Positions 23,210 through 36,039 of a stretch of DNA of 64,000 bases are shown here, piece after piece. The position numbers and the translations under genes were made by a program. Numbering within the stretch: the first letter of the stretch is position 1; each line of letters begins with the position of its first letter. The notes under the pieces were generated by a model, which was not told the DNA's origin, did not search any database, and saw only the letters and a list, made by a program, of their open reading frames with translations. The DNA comes from Symsagittifera roscoffensis (taxonomy: Eukaryota > Xenacoelomorpha > Acoela > Convolutidae). The stretch lies in the NCBI RefSeq assembly GCF_963678635.1, contig NC_087065.1:74845345-74909344 (forward strand), in the 5' to 3' direction.

Positions 23210-23410
23210 TTTTCTTTTTTTTTGCAAAAAACGTTTGTTTTTTTCGATAGTTTTTTTTGCTTATTTATCTTTTGTCTATATGGCGATTGTTTCATTTTTT
23301 GTCTATTTGAAACAATGGTGATTGTTTCAAATAGACAAACCCAATGTTCATTTATTTTATTTGTCTATTTGAAACAATAGCGATTGTTTCAAATAGACAA
23401 ATCCAATGTT
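23210..23410. repeat. Two tandem hairpin units
   Basis: Perfect inverted repeats TTTGTCTATTTGAAACAAT / ATTGTTTCAAATAGACAAA occur at 23298-23339 (loop GGTG) and 23361-23402 (loop AGCG), as a 62-bp tandem pair. A partial third copy lies upstream near 23270. The matching stems suggest a palindromic satellite unit or foldback repeat. Confidence 0.85.
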
Positions 23411-23679
23411 CAAAGAAGAGCAGTTAAAGAACAAAAAAAGTAAACTGTATTGAGTTTGTTTTTGATCAGCTCAGTTTGATTCTGACTGATCAATAGGTGA
23501 TGGTGCCATTTTTTGGCCAGCGTTGGAACAAAAACACGTAAACTGTTTTGAATCAGTTTTTAATCAGTTGAGTCTACTCTTAACCTCAGGTGATTTTAGC
23601 CGCCTCTATTGGTCTCCTCATTTTGTACAGATCTTTTGATCCGTCTCAAGTTTTTCAATGACAGTCATTCCTTAGAATA

Positions 23680-24900
23680 TGTTCAAATTTTTATTGAGTG
23701 CGTTGATTTTTTTTTGCATTTCCATTGTTCAGCTCAAACCAATTTTTGGTCCCTTTTCGGTCCTAAAAATTTTTTAAAATCTAGTTGCATAACCTTTCAT
23801 AAGCGCTTCAACCGTAATACAATAACTGAATCATTTATTTTTTTTTCAATTTTTCCCATTATTTTACGTTTTGGTAGTCGGTGATGCTGGCTATTCTCAT
23901 GCGCAAAGTACCGAAAGCGCGAAAAAACTTGTGAACGAAGGACCGAACACAAAATTAGCCAAAAGGCATTTTTGAAAAAGAAAGCAAATGTCATTCAATT
24001 AAAATGAATTAAATAAAGCAGTATTTTGCTTCTTTCATAACAAAACCCTTGAAATATAAAATTTGTTCTCATTCGCCGGCGGTCAATGACATTTTGAAAA
24101 TTTTTTCATATTTTTGTCGTTTTTATATTTGGCCAATATCAATACTCCAGTCCCTGGAAATGTTTACTTTCTTTCCAAATTTTAGATTACTGAAATCTGA
24201 TTGGCTGATTTGTATTTTCGCGCATTCGGTCATTCGCGCATCAGGGGTTCCACTGTCGATGATACCATATTTAATTAGATACCTCCGAACATGGACAATC
24301 AAATATTCTTAAAGACAAGTAGACTTTTTGTAAACTGAAACAATTACCAGAACAAGGAAACAAACACTAAGAGATCAAAAAGAGTGGTGTTATTGCGGAA
24401 TCCGCTAACAATGTCATAAATTATTTAGGCATCGCATTGCAGTTTTTGTTCTGTGTAGTATTCATAGTATTTTCTTGTTGCTTTCAATAAATTAATAAGA
24501 AAATTTAAAAATTATTTTTCAATTTTTCGCAAAGCTATTTGAGTTTTAAAAACAAATATTGCCAAGAAAGCGCAAGTTATAGCTTCAAAAACTAATTTTA
24601 TTGTCCTAAGTTTTAGCTATTTTACTTATTTTTTTTTAAAAATGTCATAAAACTTGATTCTTTTAGTCGCAAAAAATTAGGCTACTGAGCAAAGTTTTTG
24701 AGACAGTTTTTCTCCACGTTGAATTTTTTTTAAGTTTTCAAAATTTTTCGAAGCGAAAGACTTTAATTTAATATTGATCTCGATTAATCATGATAAATGT
24801 TTGTGGTATACTTTTTGTGTGGCAAACAAAACTGCTTCACGATTCCAATGGTTGGAATAATTAAGTTAATGAACAGTCAGCAAACAATTAGAAATTTTAA
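23680..24900. repeat. Diverged long repeat, copy 1
   Basis: Segments such as GTTCAGCTCAAACCAATTTT, the 'AACAATTACCAGAACAAGGAA' type region near 24340 and TGATAAATGTTTGTGGTATA (about 24790) have counterparts in the same order at 27945-28600. No coding potential is supported here. Confidence 0.6.
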
Positions 24901-25029
24901 CTGAACGCTATCACAAATGGTACGAATTATGTTACCATCTTTTCGATATCGTACCGCTACTGAGGCTCTAATAAGCATATGCTACCGTACGGTACCGATA
25001 CTGTACTAAAAAATTGTGTCGGGATCGGG

Positions 25030-25320
25030 ATAGCTACAAAATAAAACCGGAGATGGCTCTAACCTGTCTTAACACACGACGGTTAGCAGGCACCTCACCA
25101 TCTTATCACTTTGGTCATCTATTACTTATGAGAATAATTTATTGTGCAAGAGTGTGTCTCATCTTCAGTGATTTTTTGGTAATAAACTTTTTCCGTTTTT
25201 TTTTTCAGACCAAAATGAAAAGCTTCTCTAAAGCCTATTTAAAGGCCACATTCTTGCGGCCGAAACTTCTGTTCGAATTTACACCAAAAAAGCTGTTTAA
25301 AAAGTCCTGTCACTAACATC
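25030..25320. repeat. About 280-bp dispersed repeat, copy 1
   Basis: Aligned by eye with 26130-26405. Shared pieces include ACCAAAATGAAAA, AAAGCC-TTTA and CTTGCGGCC-AAA near 25255 and 26330. The two lie in direct orientation 1.1 kb apart. There is a polypyrimidine-CAG stretch at 25190-25208. Confidence 0.6.
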
Positions 25321-26129
25321 CCGTATAATGATTGGTGTAATCTTTGACAAATATCCAAGTTGAAATTCAACCTTGAACTTTTTTCAAAAACTGTCAATGA
25401 TTATTGCTAGAAAAGATCATTTGAACCGATGTTGTTAATTATGCTTACATTTGTTTGGAGAGAAAGCCTGTTAAGTAGAATTAAAAAAGTTGTAAGTTGG
25501 AGAACTGCGAACAGATGTTGAGTCTAATATGAATAAATTTTATTTCATTTTTCAAGTATAGCTATTTTGAATAATTTGTCTAGTTTTTGGAGGTTTCGAC
25601 TTTTTTTTGAAATGTTAGCCATTTTAAAGATAAGTTTTGTTAGTCTAAACACTAAAAAACTTTCGCTAATATTAGATCAGATCGTATTTTAATTCATTTT
25701 TTTGTGGAGAAACCACAAAAACTTCTTTTATTGTCCTAACATGACAACAATTAAGATAACTTTTTGGTTTTATTTTATACTCTACAGATAATAAACCAAT
25801 AATATTTTACAAGTAATTAAAAAGAGCTCAAAAGTTACCAAAAACTTGAGATTTTCTTACCATTCTTTTAGATTGATACTGAAACGTTGTATCGTAACAC
25901 ATTGCAGGTTATGTACCCTATGTTGATACCTTGATGTTCTATTACTTATTTTAATGCATGGGGAATTCTATACACTATCTTAATACAAGAAGATATTGGG
26001 CGCCAAAAGTTTTTTGAAACCTACCATTTTACAATCTCAAACCTCGACGAATTTTAATACATGGCAAATTCTATTACCTATCTTATTACATAGGAAATCT
26101 TTTTCTCCATCTTAATAAATAGCCTGCTG

Positions 26130-26405
26130 ACAGGATGGCTATAAATTATTTTAACACATGGGTGCAAGCGAGCACCCCCCTTTGATCATAATGATCACCT
26201 ACTACTTTTGAGGTTAAATTTTTCTTGCAGGGGCGTGTACCTTTAGTTAAACAAAGTTGTAAAAATATTTTCTATTTTTTTACACCAAAATGAAAATCCT
26301 ACCTAAAGTTCAGCTGAAAGCCTTTTACTTGCGGCCAAAATTACTTTTCCAAATGGCTTCAATAAAGCAGTTAATAAGGTCCTATTGCAACTACTACTGG
26401 TGATG
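26130..26405. repeat. About 280-bp dispersed repeat, copy 2
   Basis: Partner of 25030-25320 in the same orientation. The surrounding 25.3-27.0 kb is AT-rich with no supported gene. A 15-base poly-G run lies at 27008-27022. Confidence 0.55.
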
Positions 26406-27944
26406 ATATTATGAGATACTGATCCAAACACAGAGTTTTTTCCTGCGTTACCATGAAATACATTGCGGCAAGAACAACCCATAATTTTTTGTAAAACCCG
26501 ATGATGATCCTGGTTTGGTTCCGTAACATGTGAATTGCTCCTGTTAGTAAAAAAAATAGGGCGCGTTTTTATATCGAAACGTTTATATGACCTTGGAACT
26601 TGAATGGACTAATGAGAAAAAAGCAATGCCTACCAGTTTCACCATATTTGGTTCGCAACAAATGAATTCCGTACAGCTAAATTATAAGATGAAAATGGAC
26701 GAAAATATAGAGTTGCAAAAAAATCGGACAGACAGAATTAATTAAAAAGAGCAACTGTCTAGACATCAGCGAAAAATAAAACTGAAATAAACATAACGTC
26801 GAAAGTTTAAAAAGCAGAATTACGGGATCTTTTTAACAATCCCTCTTTCATGAAAGGGGAAGAGATCGTTAATAAGATTACTTGCAGCGAACTTTCGACC
26901 AATCAGAATGAGGCAAAATTCGAATTTACATAAAATGCTCTTGTGCTAATTTACTGTTTTTATTTACAGGGATGGAGACTCTTCAGTAGATACAATAGGT
27001 GGGTGGTGGGGGGGGGGGGGGGTGGGAGATTGTTAAGTAGATCCGCAATTCGCTCAAAACCTATAACCACGGCGGGCAATTGCATCCGAAGCGTCGAAAT
27101 GTTTGATAGTAAAATTTGGATGTTCATTGCAGTATTTAAAAATTAGGCTAGCATATTCATGGGATAATCGACAATCTCGCATTTTGAATTTGGCCTGACA
27201 AGAAATTAAAGGTTGTTCGGCTTCAGATTTTGCATGCAAAAGCGTCGAAAAGCACGGATTGCTCATTTTAATTAATTCCATCTGTCCAAACTTTTTGCTA
27301 CTAATTACAGCAGCTCAAATTGATACTGGACACGGTTCAAAAATTTCAAGCAGACAGAAATATGTACGACAAAGATTTCGTTGAAGGTATCTTCACCCGA
27401 TAAATAACTAGCAAACAAACGGTTCAAAATTTGGCACATGGGCTAATCGTGAAGAAGCCTTGCAGAATGTAACGACAGTAGACACTTTTTTATTTTGAAG
27501 GGATATCACAGGTTTTGTTTGTAACACAGTATCTCCGTCGGCTCGGCAGAAGACTCTTAAGTTGACCTGTAAAAAATTGAACGATTCACTGTTATCTTCT
27601 CAGACGCTATTTTTTAGGTTCAAGGAGCAGTCGACTATCAGTGCGGTTTTAAAAAATAAATTAAAAGAAAATCTGCAATTAAAAGAAATTATGCAAAATA
27701 CCGAGCAACAAGGGCATGTATTATCTATAACATTAAGCTTCTCTTGCAAAACAGTTTGAGAATGCTGCTAACGTATTTGTCCAAATTAGTTGAAATTTTT
27801 TAGGTTGATTTTTTGCTAGGTTTTGGCTTTATAATCTTTTTGCACATATGGTTATCGAGCTTCAAAGTTTAGTTATGATTCCCAACCTCTGAAGTTTCGA
27901 TCTCTGATTCTTTATTTCGCTATATTCTAAAGGACTCTTTGAAT

Positions 27945-28600
27945 GTTCAGCTCAAACCAATTTTATGCATTTTTTGTTTTAAAAATTGTTAAAAAATTAA
28001 CGCATAATTTTTTTCCACTTGGTTGCCCAATTGTTTGAAGTGTTATTGGTATTGGAAACCATATTTAAATGAAAACTTCAAAACATGAACAGGTTTATAT
28101 TTAAAAAGTCAAGTAATCTAAAACAATAACAAGAACTAGGAAATTTAAAAATACTGAAAGATCAAAAACAACAGTTGTATCCGATTACAATTCCCAAAAT
28201 AGTTGGTCGTCGTAATGCAGTTTTTTCTTTGTTGCGATAGTCATTATTGACTTCTATTGCTTTTAACAAACTGATACAAAACTCAAAATTTCATTTTCAT
28301 TTTTTTTTCATATTTGCAGATTTATTTGCCTTTTTTGCTAAAAAAAAGCGCATAGCTTCAAAATGGGTTTTTCTTATCATAAAAAGTAAATTTTTCCTTT
28401 AGTCGCTCAAAAAGAGGCTAAAATTTTGAGCCAGTTTTTTTTGATTTTTTCTTTAAGTTCTCAAAAAATTTTGAACTGAAATGGCTAATATGATTTATAT
28501 CTGGACTCATCCTGATAATTATTTGTGGTATCAATTTTTGTGAGGCAAACAAAATTTCTCCACAATTTCCATGGTCGAAATAATTAAGTTGTGTTTTTTC
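27945..28600. repeat. Diverged long repeat, copy 2
   Basis: Counterpart of 23680-24900 with many small deletions. It keeps GTTCAGCTCAAACCAATTTT and ATTTGTGGTATCAATTTTTG. It is shorter than copy 1, so either this copy lost sequence or copy 1 gained insertions. Confidence 0.55.
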
Positions 28601-29129
28601 AATCACCTTCTTTTGATGTTTTGTTTGAATGTTGTAACTCTCTTCTATTGTTATTTGGAATTGCTTAGCATTTTTTGACAGTGATTTTTTCAATTTTGAA
28701 ATTTTTTTTGTCGGTTTATTTTTATTTAACACTATATTCAAATTTATCCACCTAGCCAGCCACAATTAGTAATGAAAGAATATCTATTATTAAATTTTTG
28801 TATCTGTTTTTAACAATTAAACTCTGCGGAAAATTCTATATTTCCGGTGTGTACATAGACATTTCTGATTGTAGTTGAGTGTCTGATTAATCTTGCGACT
28901 GCAAAAAGCCCCAGCCAAATCGAAGTCGCTACTCAATATTTTTCACAATTAGCCTTGTACTGATTTTCTAAACCGATTTCTGTATAGTTTTTGTCTTTTG
29001 ATTTGTTGTAGTGAAGTCCAAGTGGCTGTGATTAATTTTTCAGTTAACCAAGCAGAGGCATAACCCGAAGGTTATTTATTTAAGGTTAACTAAGCTATGG
29101 CTATTTTACAACAGCTGGCCATGAAAATT

Positions 29130-29202
29130 GCACCGCAAGTGAGATTTGAACCCGCAATCATATGCTTGCTGGGCACCATCACTTCCGATGCGCCAAAACG
29201 CC
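29130..29202 (-). ncRNA. tRNA-like sequence (tRNA pseudogene or SINE head)
   Basis: The minus strand carries an A-box-like TGGCGCATCGG (29195-29185) and a B-box GGGTTCAAATC (29153-29143) about 30 bases apart, inside a 73-base tRNA-sized stretch. The T-loop TTCAAAT is intact and its stem pairs at about four of five positions. I could not fold a clean anticodon arm, so this is more likely a tRNA-derived SINE or a pseudogene than a working tRNA. Confidence 0.5.
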
Positions 29203-30899
29203 ACTTTTGCTAAGATTAGAAATAAGATATGCAGGGCGGTATTCAAAAAAATTTGCCTGGTTTATCTTTCTTGAGTGTTTTTGACTTTCCGAGCTTTCGG
29301 AACTTCTGGAACACCAGAATCTCTTCTGGGTTGGTGTTTTTACCAAAACATTCGTCTGGTGGTGTTTCCAATTGATGGGCGGCTTTTTAAATTTATTTTT
29401 TGCTTGGCGGTGTTCCCAATTGAAAATTTTTGACGTTTTTTTACAGCTCTTAAAGAACTAATTTCAGAACAGCGGCAGTTCATACAGAACAGAATCGAAT
29501 GAAAGTTTGTCAGCCTATTGCAGTTTATTTCGTGTCAGTCGCCCATGAAGCTTTTATAACATAAGTCTTCATAGTGCTTTGATTACTTCACAAATATCAA
29601 ACCTTTTTGAGCGCTCTACTGAATGTGTGATAAATAAGTGTGACTCCGATGAACCAGTTTCCAGATAATAAACCCTAAATTACTTGCCAGGTTTACTATT
29701 TTTGTTTACATCTACTAATAATACCTTGAAGGGTTTTCCAAATTCAGGATAAAATGAAAGGTAAGATTTTTGAACTTAAGTAAAAGTTATTCTTTTGTGA
29801 CCATACTCTCTGAGGGAGCGGGGAGAAAATTTCAGACGTAGGATTGGTTTATTGGGCTTCAAAGTAGGCACGTAGTTGCTCAAGTTGGCTATCTTAACAA
29901 AACTCTTGCAGCCAAGACTCGGATTCAAAGATACCCTTTATTTTTTCTTATCAGTGTCGAGAAAAACTGGCCTAAACCTACCTTATTTCAATCTTTTGAA
30001 CTCGCTTTTAAATTGTGAAGATGAGCTTTTCCTTTTTTCACAGCGACTGGATTCTCTTGGGAGACTCTAAAATTTTAAAATGCAGATTTTAAAATTCTAA
30101 AAATTTGTTAGAATTATTATCAAAAAACCCTGTCTCAATTTCTTTTTTTGGCAAAATCTCATACTGGAACGATTGAAACGGAGCCGTTTGCAAAAGTTTC
30201 ACCTAGTCCAAAAATATGAAATTTGTCAAATAAAAACCGAATTATATCACTTAGAGCAACTATCAGGCTTTAGTTCAAGTAGAGATGGTTTCTGAGCCAA
30301 GTTTGTTGGCAGCATACACGTTGCGTTCACAGGTCATAGTAGCTATGGCATTAATTGTCTGAAATAGGTTCTCCATCTTTCGACGCAACACTGAGATCAA
30401 AGCAGCTGCTTTCCATTCATTTTTTGGGAAGACTTTTTAAACAGGATTGTTTCAGCGCCTATGCTACGCCTTTAAAATAAAATTGAAAATATCGTGTGCA
30501 GGGATTTATTGAACTTGGCTGAAAACTTTTTAAGTCGAAAAAACTGACCAAGCTCTTTGAGTTACCATAACTTCCGCAAGATTGGATAAAACCAGCCTTT
30601 ATCAGAGCAGAGCCCCGAAGGATCAGACTGCCCCTTAACTTGTCTGATGTAGTTTGCAGCAATTAAAAATCGAAAAAAAAAATCCAAAAATTATAACTTT
30701 TTCAACTTGCTTTGAACATCAAAACCCCCTCGAAATTCAATTTCAATAACAAAATGAAAAAAATTTGAATCAAACTTTGAATGTAATATTTGAATCAAAC
30801 AAAGTGCCTTAAAAAATTTGCTGACTGATATTTTGCCTATACTACGGTGACCGAAAAATGGAGTTTTATGCAAACTATTTATATCAAATGACCAAATTG
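29203..30899. other. No gene recognised
   Basis: AT-rich DNA. Near 30590 is a partial match to the 'CTGCTCGTATCAGGGC' dispersed repeat family described at 44606 (here TTTATCAGAGCAGAGCCCCG and CAGACTGCC). Nothing else is supported. Confidence 0.4.
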
Positions 30900-31850
30900 G
30901 CAGTTTTCGAATCGGTTAAAATTGAATGTTTTTTTACTTTAAGCTCGAAGCATCATAACGTTTCAAAAATTATACAAAATATTTAGATAAATAGCAAAGG
31001 AATAATTCACCCCGAGTTGGGTTAAATTAATTAAAAAGCGAACTTGCTTAACAAAATGAGGGTTTGAGCGTGTTTCAAAAAATTGTTTATCGACTCCAAA
31101 ACCATGGTATTTTTTTAAGTTTATCAATAAAACACATGGTCAAGATGAAATTCAACTGAAAAACTTGAATTGATTTCAAGTTTGTTTTTTAATCAATTGA
31201 TTAAACTTCAACAGGTTAAACTTCAAATAACTGATTTTTTTCACCGGTATTTCCAATGAAATTATTTCACATCCAATGAATTATTCAACATGCATCAAAG
31301 TTGAAATTGATTATAATTATTAACAAAGTTACTTATTAATGCTGTCCGGTTTTGTACTATCAGCGCAAAGACAAAAGACATTTAAAAAGAGTCACAGGTA
31401 AAACTATTTTGACAAAAGACAAAAGAAGACGATAAAGAAAGAAAAAGAAAACGATAAAACTGATGATGAATAGTCAAATGTGCTCCGAAAAAACCTTAAG
31501 TACAAAATTTCTATCCGTTTGTTTGAATACAGAACATTTTTTGGTTCTGTTTAACTATTCCCCCTATGGTACCTTGTAACGAATCCCCCTCTTTGCATTA
31601 GGGGGGGGGGGAATTGTTTACAAGATCCCTTTTTTTTTTAAATGGTTTTTCAATGTTGACTTTAGGCACTGATATCTCTCAGATATTCGTCAGATCTCTT
31701 AATAGAAAACAATACAAGGACATACGGCTTGTGTTTAATAAGCAAAGAACATTCTTAAAAATTAAGTTTTGTTCTCTCAACCAAATGGGCAAACTTGAAG
31801 TCATAAAGTCATTTAATTTCGGATCGTATTAACACGGAAAAGTGAAAACA
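30900..31850. repeat. About 900-bp direct repeat, copy 1
   Basis: Shares, in order, TAAATAGCAAAG, GATTGTTTATCGA-like text, CACATCCAATGAATTATTCA, ATTGATTATAATTA, the TTTGTACTATCAGCGCAAAG region and a final GTTGAC-TTAG block with 32950-33830. An 11-base poly-G run sits at 31601-31611 and is absent from the other copy. Confidence 0.75.
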
Positions 31851-32439
31851 AATAAGAAAAATTGTTGTTTTCTCGTTCTTTTTTTAAATTACAAAATTAC
31901 ATCCAAAAAAAAAATTTTTGCATGCAAAAAACTGAACTTTTTTGTCTTTAAATAGTGAGAAAACTATAAAATCTGTCAAAAGACAGGTAGCAGTTTACAA
32001 ACACTGAGATTTTTGAAAAAAAAATGTTTAGCCGTTTTCAATTTTCTGTTACAATTTTCTGACATAGTTATGCGAGGAACTCCAAAAACAAATTTTTTAA
32101 GAGGGAATCTTCAAATAAGTCTATCCAAGGAATTTTGCTCCTTTAGTTAAGTTTTTTTGTTTTGCATATGAGGTTCATTTTGGTTATTTCGTTTCAGGGC
32201 TAAACATAAAAACTTTTAATTCGTTACTTTCGTTCAACAAGGAAATGCTACACAAGGACTTTTATACAATCACTTCAGAAAGTAAAAAACATATTGCAAT
32301 TTTTTGCTCAAAAACGATTATGAAGAAAATTGTTCATCGTTGCCTTACAACTAGAGAAAAAAATGCTCAAAGTTGTCAAGAAGTCGAATGTAACAAAAGT
32401 CGAATGATTGAATTATTTCTTGTGCAAAAAATCATCAAG

Positions 32440-32520
32440 TTGACTTGAGTTGAAAAAAGTTGAGTTGACTTGAGTTGACTTGAGTTGACAAAAGAATTTT
32501 GTCAACTCAAGTCAATTTAT
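32440..32520. repeat. TTGACTTGAG short tandem repeat with inverted copy
   Basis: About five copies of a 10-base TTGACTTGAG-like unit are followed by the reverse complement CAACTCAAGTCAA at 32505-32517, which makes a hairpin-forming microsatellite. Confidence 0.75.
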
Positions 32521-32949
32521 GTAAAAATGGATTAAAAAAACCAACTAGATAAGAAATTAGAAAGATTCAATACAACTCATCTAGGAAAACATACAAATTT
32601 TCTTCTCATGAAACTTTCTTCCTATGCATTGATTTAGTCTATACACTATTAAAACGATATGATTGATATAAAAACGTTTCATTCAAAATTTTAGATTTAT
32701 AAAAAAATCAAAATTCCAAGACAGTTTCAAAAACATAAAATACATTTTTTTTAAAGCTCAACCAAATGACAAAATTATCGATTATGCTGGCTGATAAATA
32801 AACTCAAATTTAGGTGAAAATCGTAACATCACAATCGCAATAACAAAAAAAGCAAGCAGATTGCAAGACGAAACATTCTCGAGTGACATAAGGTTTTGAT
32901 ATTAAAACCAGCTTACTTTCTAAAATACAATACTAAAATTGGGGCCATA

Positions 32950-33830
32950 TAGAAGTAGTCCTGGAGATATATCAAACTTAGAAAAATGTAGCCGTTTTTC
33001 TTATTCGGTGATTGAGACATCATAACGTTTCAAAAAAATTCAAATAATTCACAAAATTGTTAATTAAATAGCAAAGAAAAAACCCACCTCGACTTGAGTT
33101 ATATTATTTTAAAAGCGATTTCGCTTAAGAAAAGTGAGGAAATGAGCGCGTTCCAAGAGATTGTTTATCGAGTTGAAAATGATTGTATTATGTCTACATG
33201 CATCTATGAAACGCACTCAATATATTGTTTTAAATGTTGCATTCTAGTACACATGGCCAGTATGAAATTCATTTTAAAAGTTTAAAATTAATGGATATTG
33301 ATGAGCATGACAGTTTTTTTGAAACTTGAAATTTTTCTATAGTGTTTCGAGTGAATATAAATCACATCCAATGAATTATTCAACGTGCATCAAAGTTAGA
33401 ATTGATTATAATTAGAAACAAAACTACCTATTAAGTCTTACCGATTTTATACTATCAACGCAAAGCGAAAAGAAATTGGAAAAGAAAAAATCAAAGGTAA
33501 AACTAATTTCAAATGGACCTTGGCTCATTAATATCTTTTAGGTTGCAAAAAGGTCATTACGAAATGAATTGTGGTCAAAATAAAAAGCTCCCTATAAAAA
33601 AATTCTCTCCTGCTTTTGAATTCAGAACAGAAGTTTCAATGTTGACCTTAGACCTTGATACCTGTCAGATATTTGTAAGATGGCTATATAAAAACAATAC
33701 GTGGACATCTAACTTGTATTTTTGTTTGACTAACTTGGTTGATGAGCAAACAAGGTATCTAAAAGTTAAGCTTTTTATCTCACAAACAAGCAGGCCGAAA
33801 ACAAAAACAACTTAATTTCGATTTCAAAAA
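32950..33830. repeat. About 900-bp direct repeat, copy 2
   Basis: Partner of 30900-31850, about 2.0 kb away in the same orientation and moderately diverged. ORFs within it (for example 33513-33815) have counterparts of different frame in copy 1, so they are not conserved proteins. Confidence 0.75.
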
Positions 33831-35640
33831 CAGATAGCCGATAGAAAAACTAACATTTGACGAAAATTTTCAAAATAATAAAAAAATTAAATGACAAAAA
33901 ACTTATTGGTAAAAAAATTACACCACTTGCTCAATTGTAACTAAACCATAACTCTACACAAAACAATTTCACGTCAATGAAGTGCAAAATTGAAAGCCCA
34001 GAAAAAAATTGAAAGCCCAGAAAAAGTCTTGAAAAAAATAGTTTTAAAAACATAGTCGTTTTACTGTGTGGTGTGATTTAAAATCTAAACAAAAAATTAG
34101 AAACATGCGAATTTGACAACTATAGTTGAAACAGCCAATTGAAATAGTTTTTTAAAACTTTTCTGGAAAAAAAAAGAAAACGTAAACAAGTTTTTGAACA
34201 TTTTCACAAATTTTACATTTTTTGCAGAAAATTTTTTAATTTTCTGCAAAAAAATATAAAATTTGCGAAAGTTTTTAATTCCCAAGTTGGCGCTAAAAAC
34301 TCCAAAATTTTCTTATGAATGAGAGAAACTAGGTTTTCACAGCTTTATTTAAGCTTAAATACGCTATTGTAAGCCTGCAGGCTCGTCTTATTAGCTCAAA
34401 AATAGACAAAAAAACTCGACACCGAGATAATGTTTTCAAAACAAAGCTAATATACTTCAAATTACGACTGAATTTTTTAAATTTCACTCAAATTACGACC
34501 AAAAAAATTTCAAAATGGGTTTCAAAAAAAACTAAAACAGAAAAAAGGCAGTTTAGTTGAACAATAAGAAAAAGTGTAAGAATTAATTTCAATCGCAAAA
34601 ATTGATCAAATAAACAAAACTTAAGAATCTGATACTGATAGTTCGAGCTACCTTCTTATTCTTTTGCTGCGATCTTTTAGTAGAACTTTCGAGAAGAACG
34701 ACAGTTCAGACTGCTCGCTTTCCTAAAATAGAATTATGCGCTGAGAGGAAAAAAACCTTCGAAGTCAAAATAGTAGTTTCGATGGAAGACCATTAGATCC
34801 CGATGGAAGAACATTAGATCCCGCCAAAACAGTTGTTTCATCACTTTAAAACATATCGTCAAACTGCCTTTACAGCTGCTCACTTGCGAGCCTGTATGTG
34901 AAGTATTTTTTTACGCCGATTGATCGCACGCTTTTGATTAACTGGTTTCAATTCTACAATAATTTTCAAGCAAGTATCTTTTCATGAACTGCGTAGGAAC
35001 GCACGAAAGTTGACTAAAATATAAATGTGTCATGACCTTTGCAGCTGGATAAAGAAATTATTGACATGATGATGAAATTCTGTCAACGTTAAGAATTGCC
35101 AAGTTTTATAGCTCTATATGATGAAAAAGTGAATATCGGAAGCATTGAAGACCAAACTAAATGATTATAATCGATTAAGAATAGATTATAATAGTTTTTT
35201 TTGTAAATTATTTTAAATATTTCAAACACACTACACTAGACATAAAATTGAACAGTTGTTTCAGCTTAATACGCCCTAGGTCAGATGAAACGAGATTCTC
35301 ATAATCTTATAGCTTCTCGTAAGTTCCAATTTATGTCACCTGTCGTCCGTCTAGCATATGGCAACCCTCCATCCCCTCACACACACAAACTTACACCCCC
35401 ATATCCCCCCACATTTACATCCTCGTTTTGTTTACACACTCATGTTTACCTACCGCCGTTATCAATTTAGCCCAAACATAAGGACTCCCAAACAGAGATT
35501 TATCCGGTTTCAACATTTACGTGGGGATCTGAGGGAGTTTATAAACTATAAGGGGGATTGGGGTGAACAGTGATCCCTGTGTGGGGGGGGGGGGTATGAT
35601 TACGCTGATGATGAAGGAAGGTTAAACGCGCATTTGAACT
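33831..35640. other. No gene recognised
   Basis: AT-rich DNA with scattered short inverted repeats, a CA/CCC-rich patch at 35375-35415 and a 12-base poly-G at 35583-35594. ORFs are short and repeat- or composition-driven. Confidence 0.4.
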
Positions 35641-35669
35641 TTAAAAAAAGTTGAATTTGGAATTTTAAA

Positions 35670-36004
35670 AAAAACGTGAGTTTAACAGGAAATGATCTTT
35701 AGAGAAATCATAGAGATTATGATCCATTATAATGAATAAAATAAATTTTAAACGACAAGATAAATGATTTCATTGTCTAAATGTGCAACAATTGTAGATT
35801 ATAATGACGAAATTTCAACAAAATTTTTCCATTACAATGGGCTTTTTCCGGAAACTCCGGTGCGGAACAGTTCAAAAAAGGAAAAAAAGCCTTGCTTAAG
35901 ACTATAACCAAAAATGATGAGAATATAACTCTAAACTTTGTTTGGAGAAATGTACATTATTTAAAACCTAATATCATGGTAAAAAAATTTTTTACAACCT
36001 GCAA
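35670..36004. repeat. Left flanking direct repeat of the envelope-like unit
   Basis: This 335-bp stretch contains GTGCAACAATTGTAGATTAT, CCGGAAACTCCGGTGCGGAA and GTTTGGAGAAATGTACATTA. It matches 41437-41683 (left two thirds) and 42362-42545 (right two thirds) in the same orientation. It may be a terminal repeat of the unit between them or a separate dispersed repeat. Confidence 0.75.
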
Positions 36005-36039
36005 GCAGATACAAAAAATAAAGGATACCAAGAAATAAT

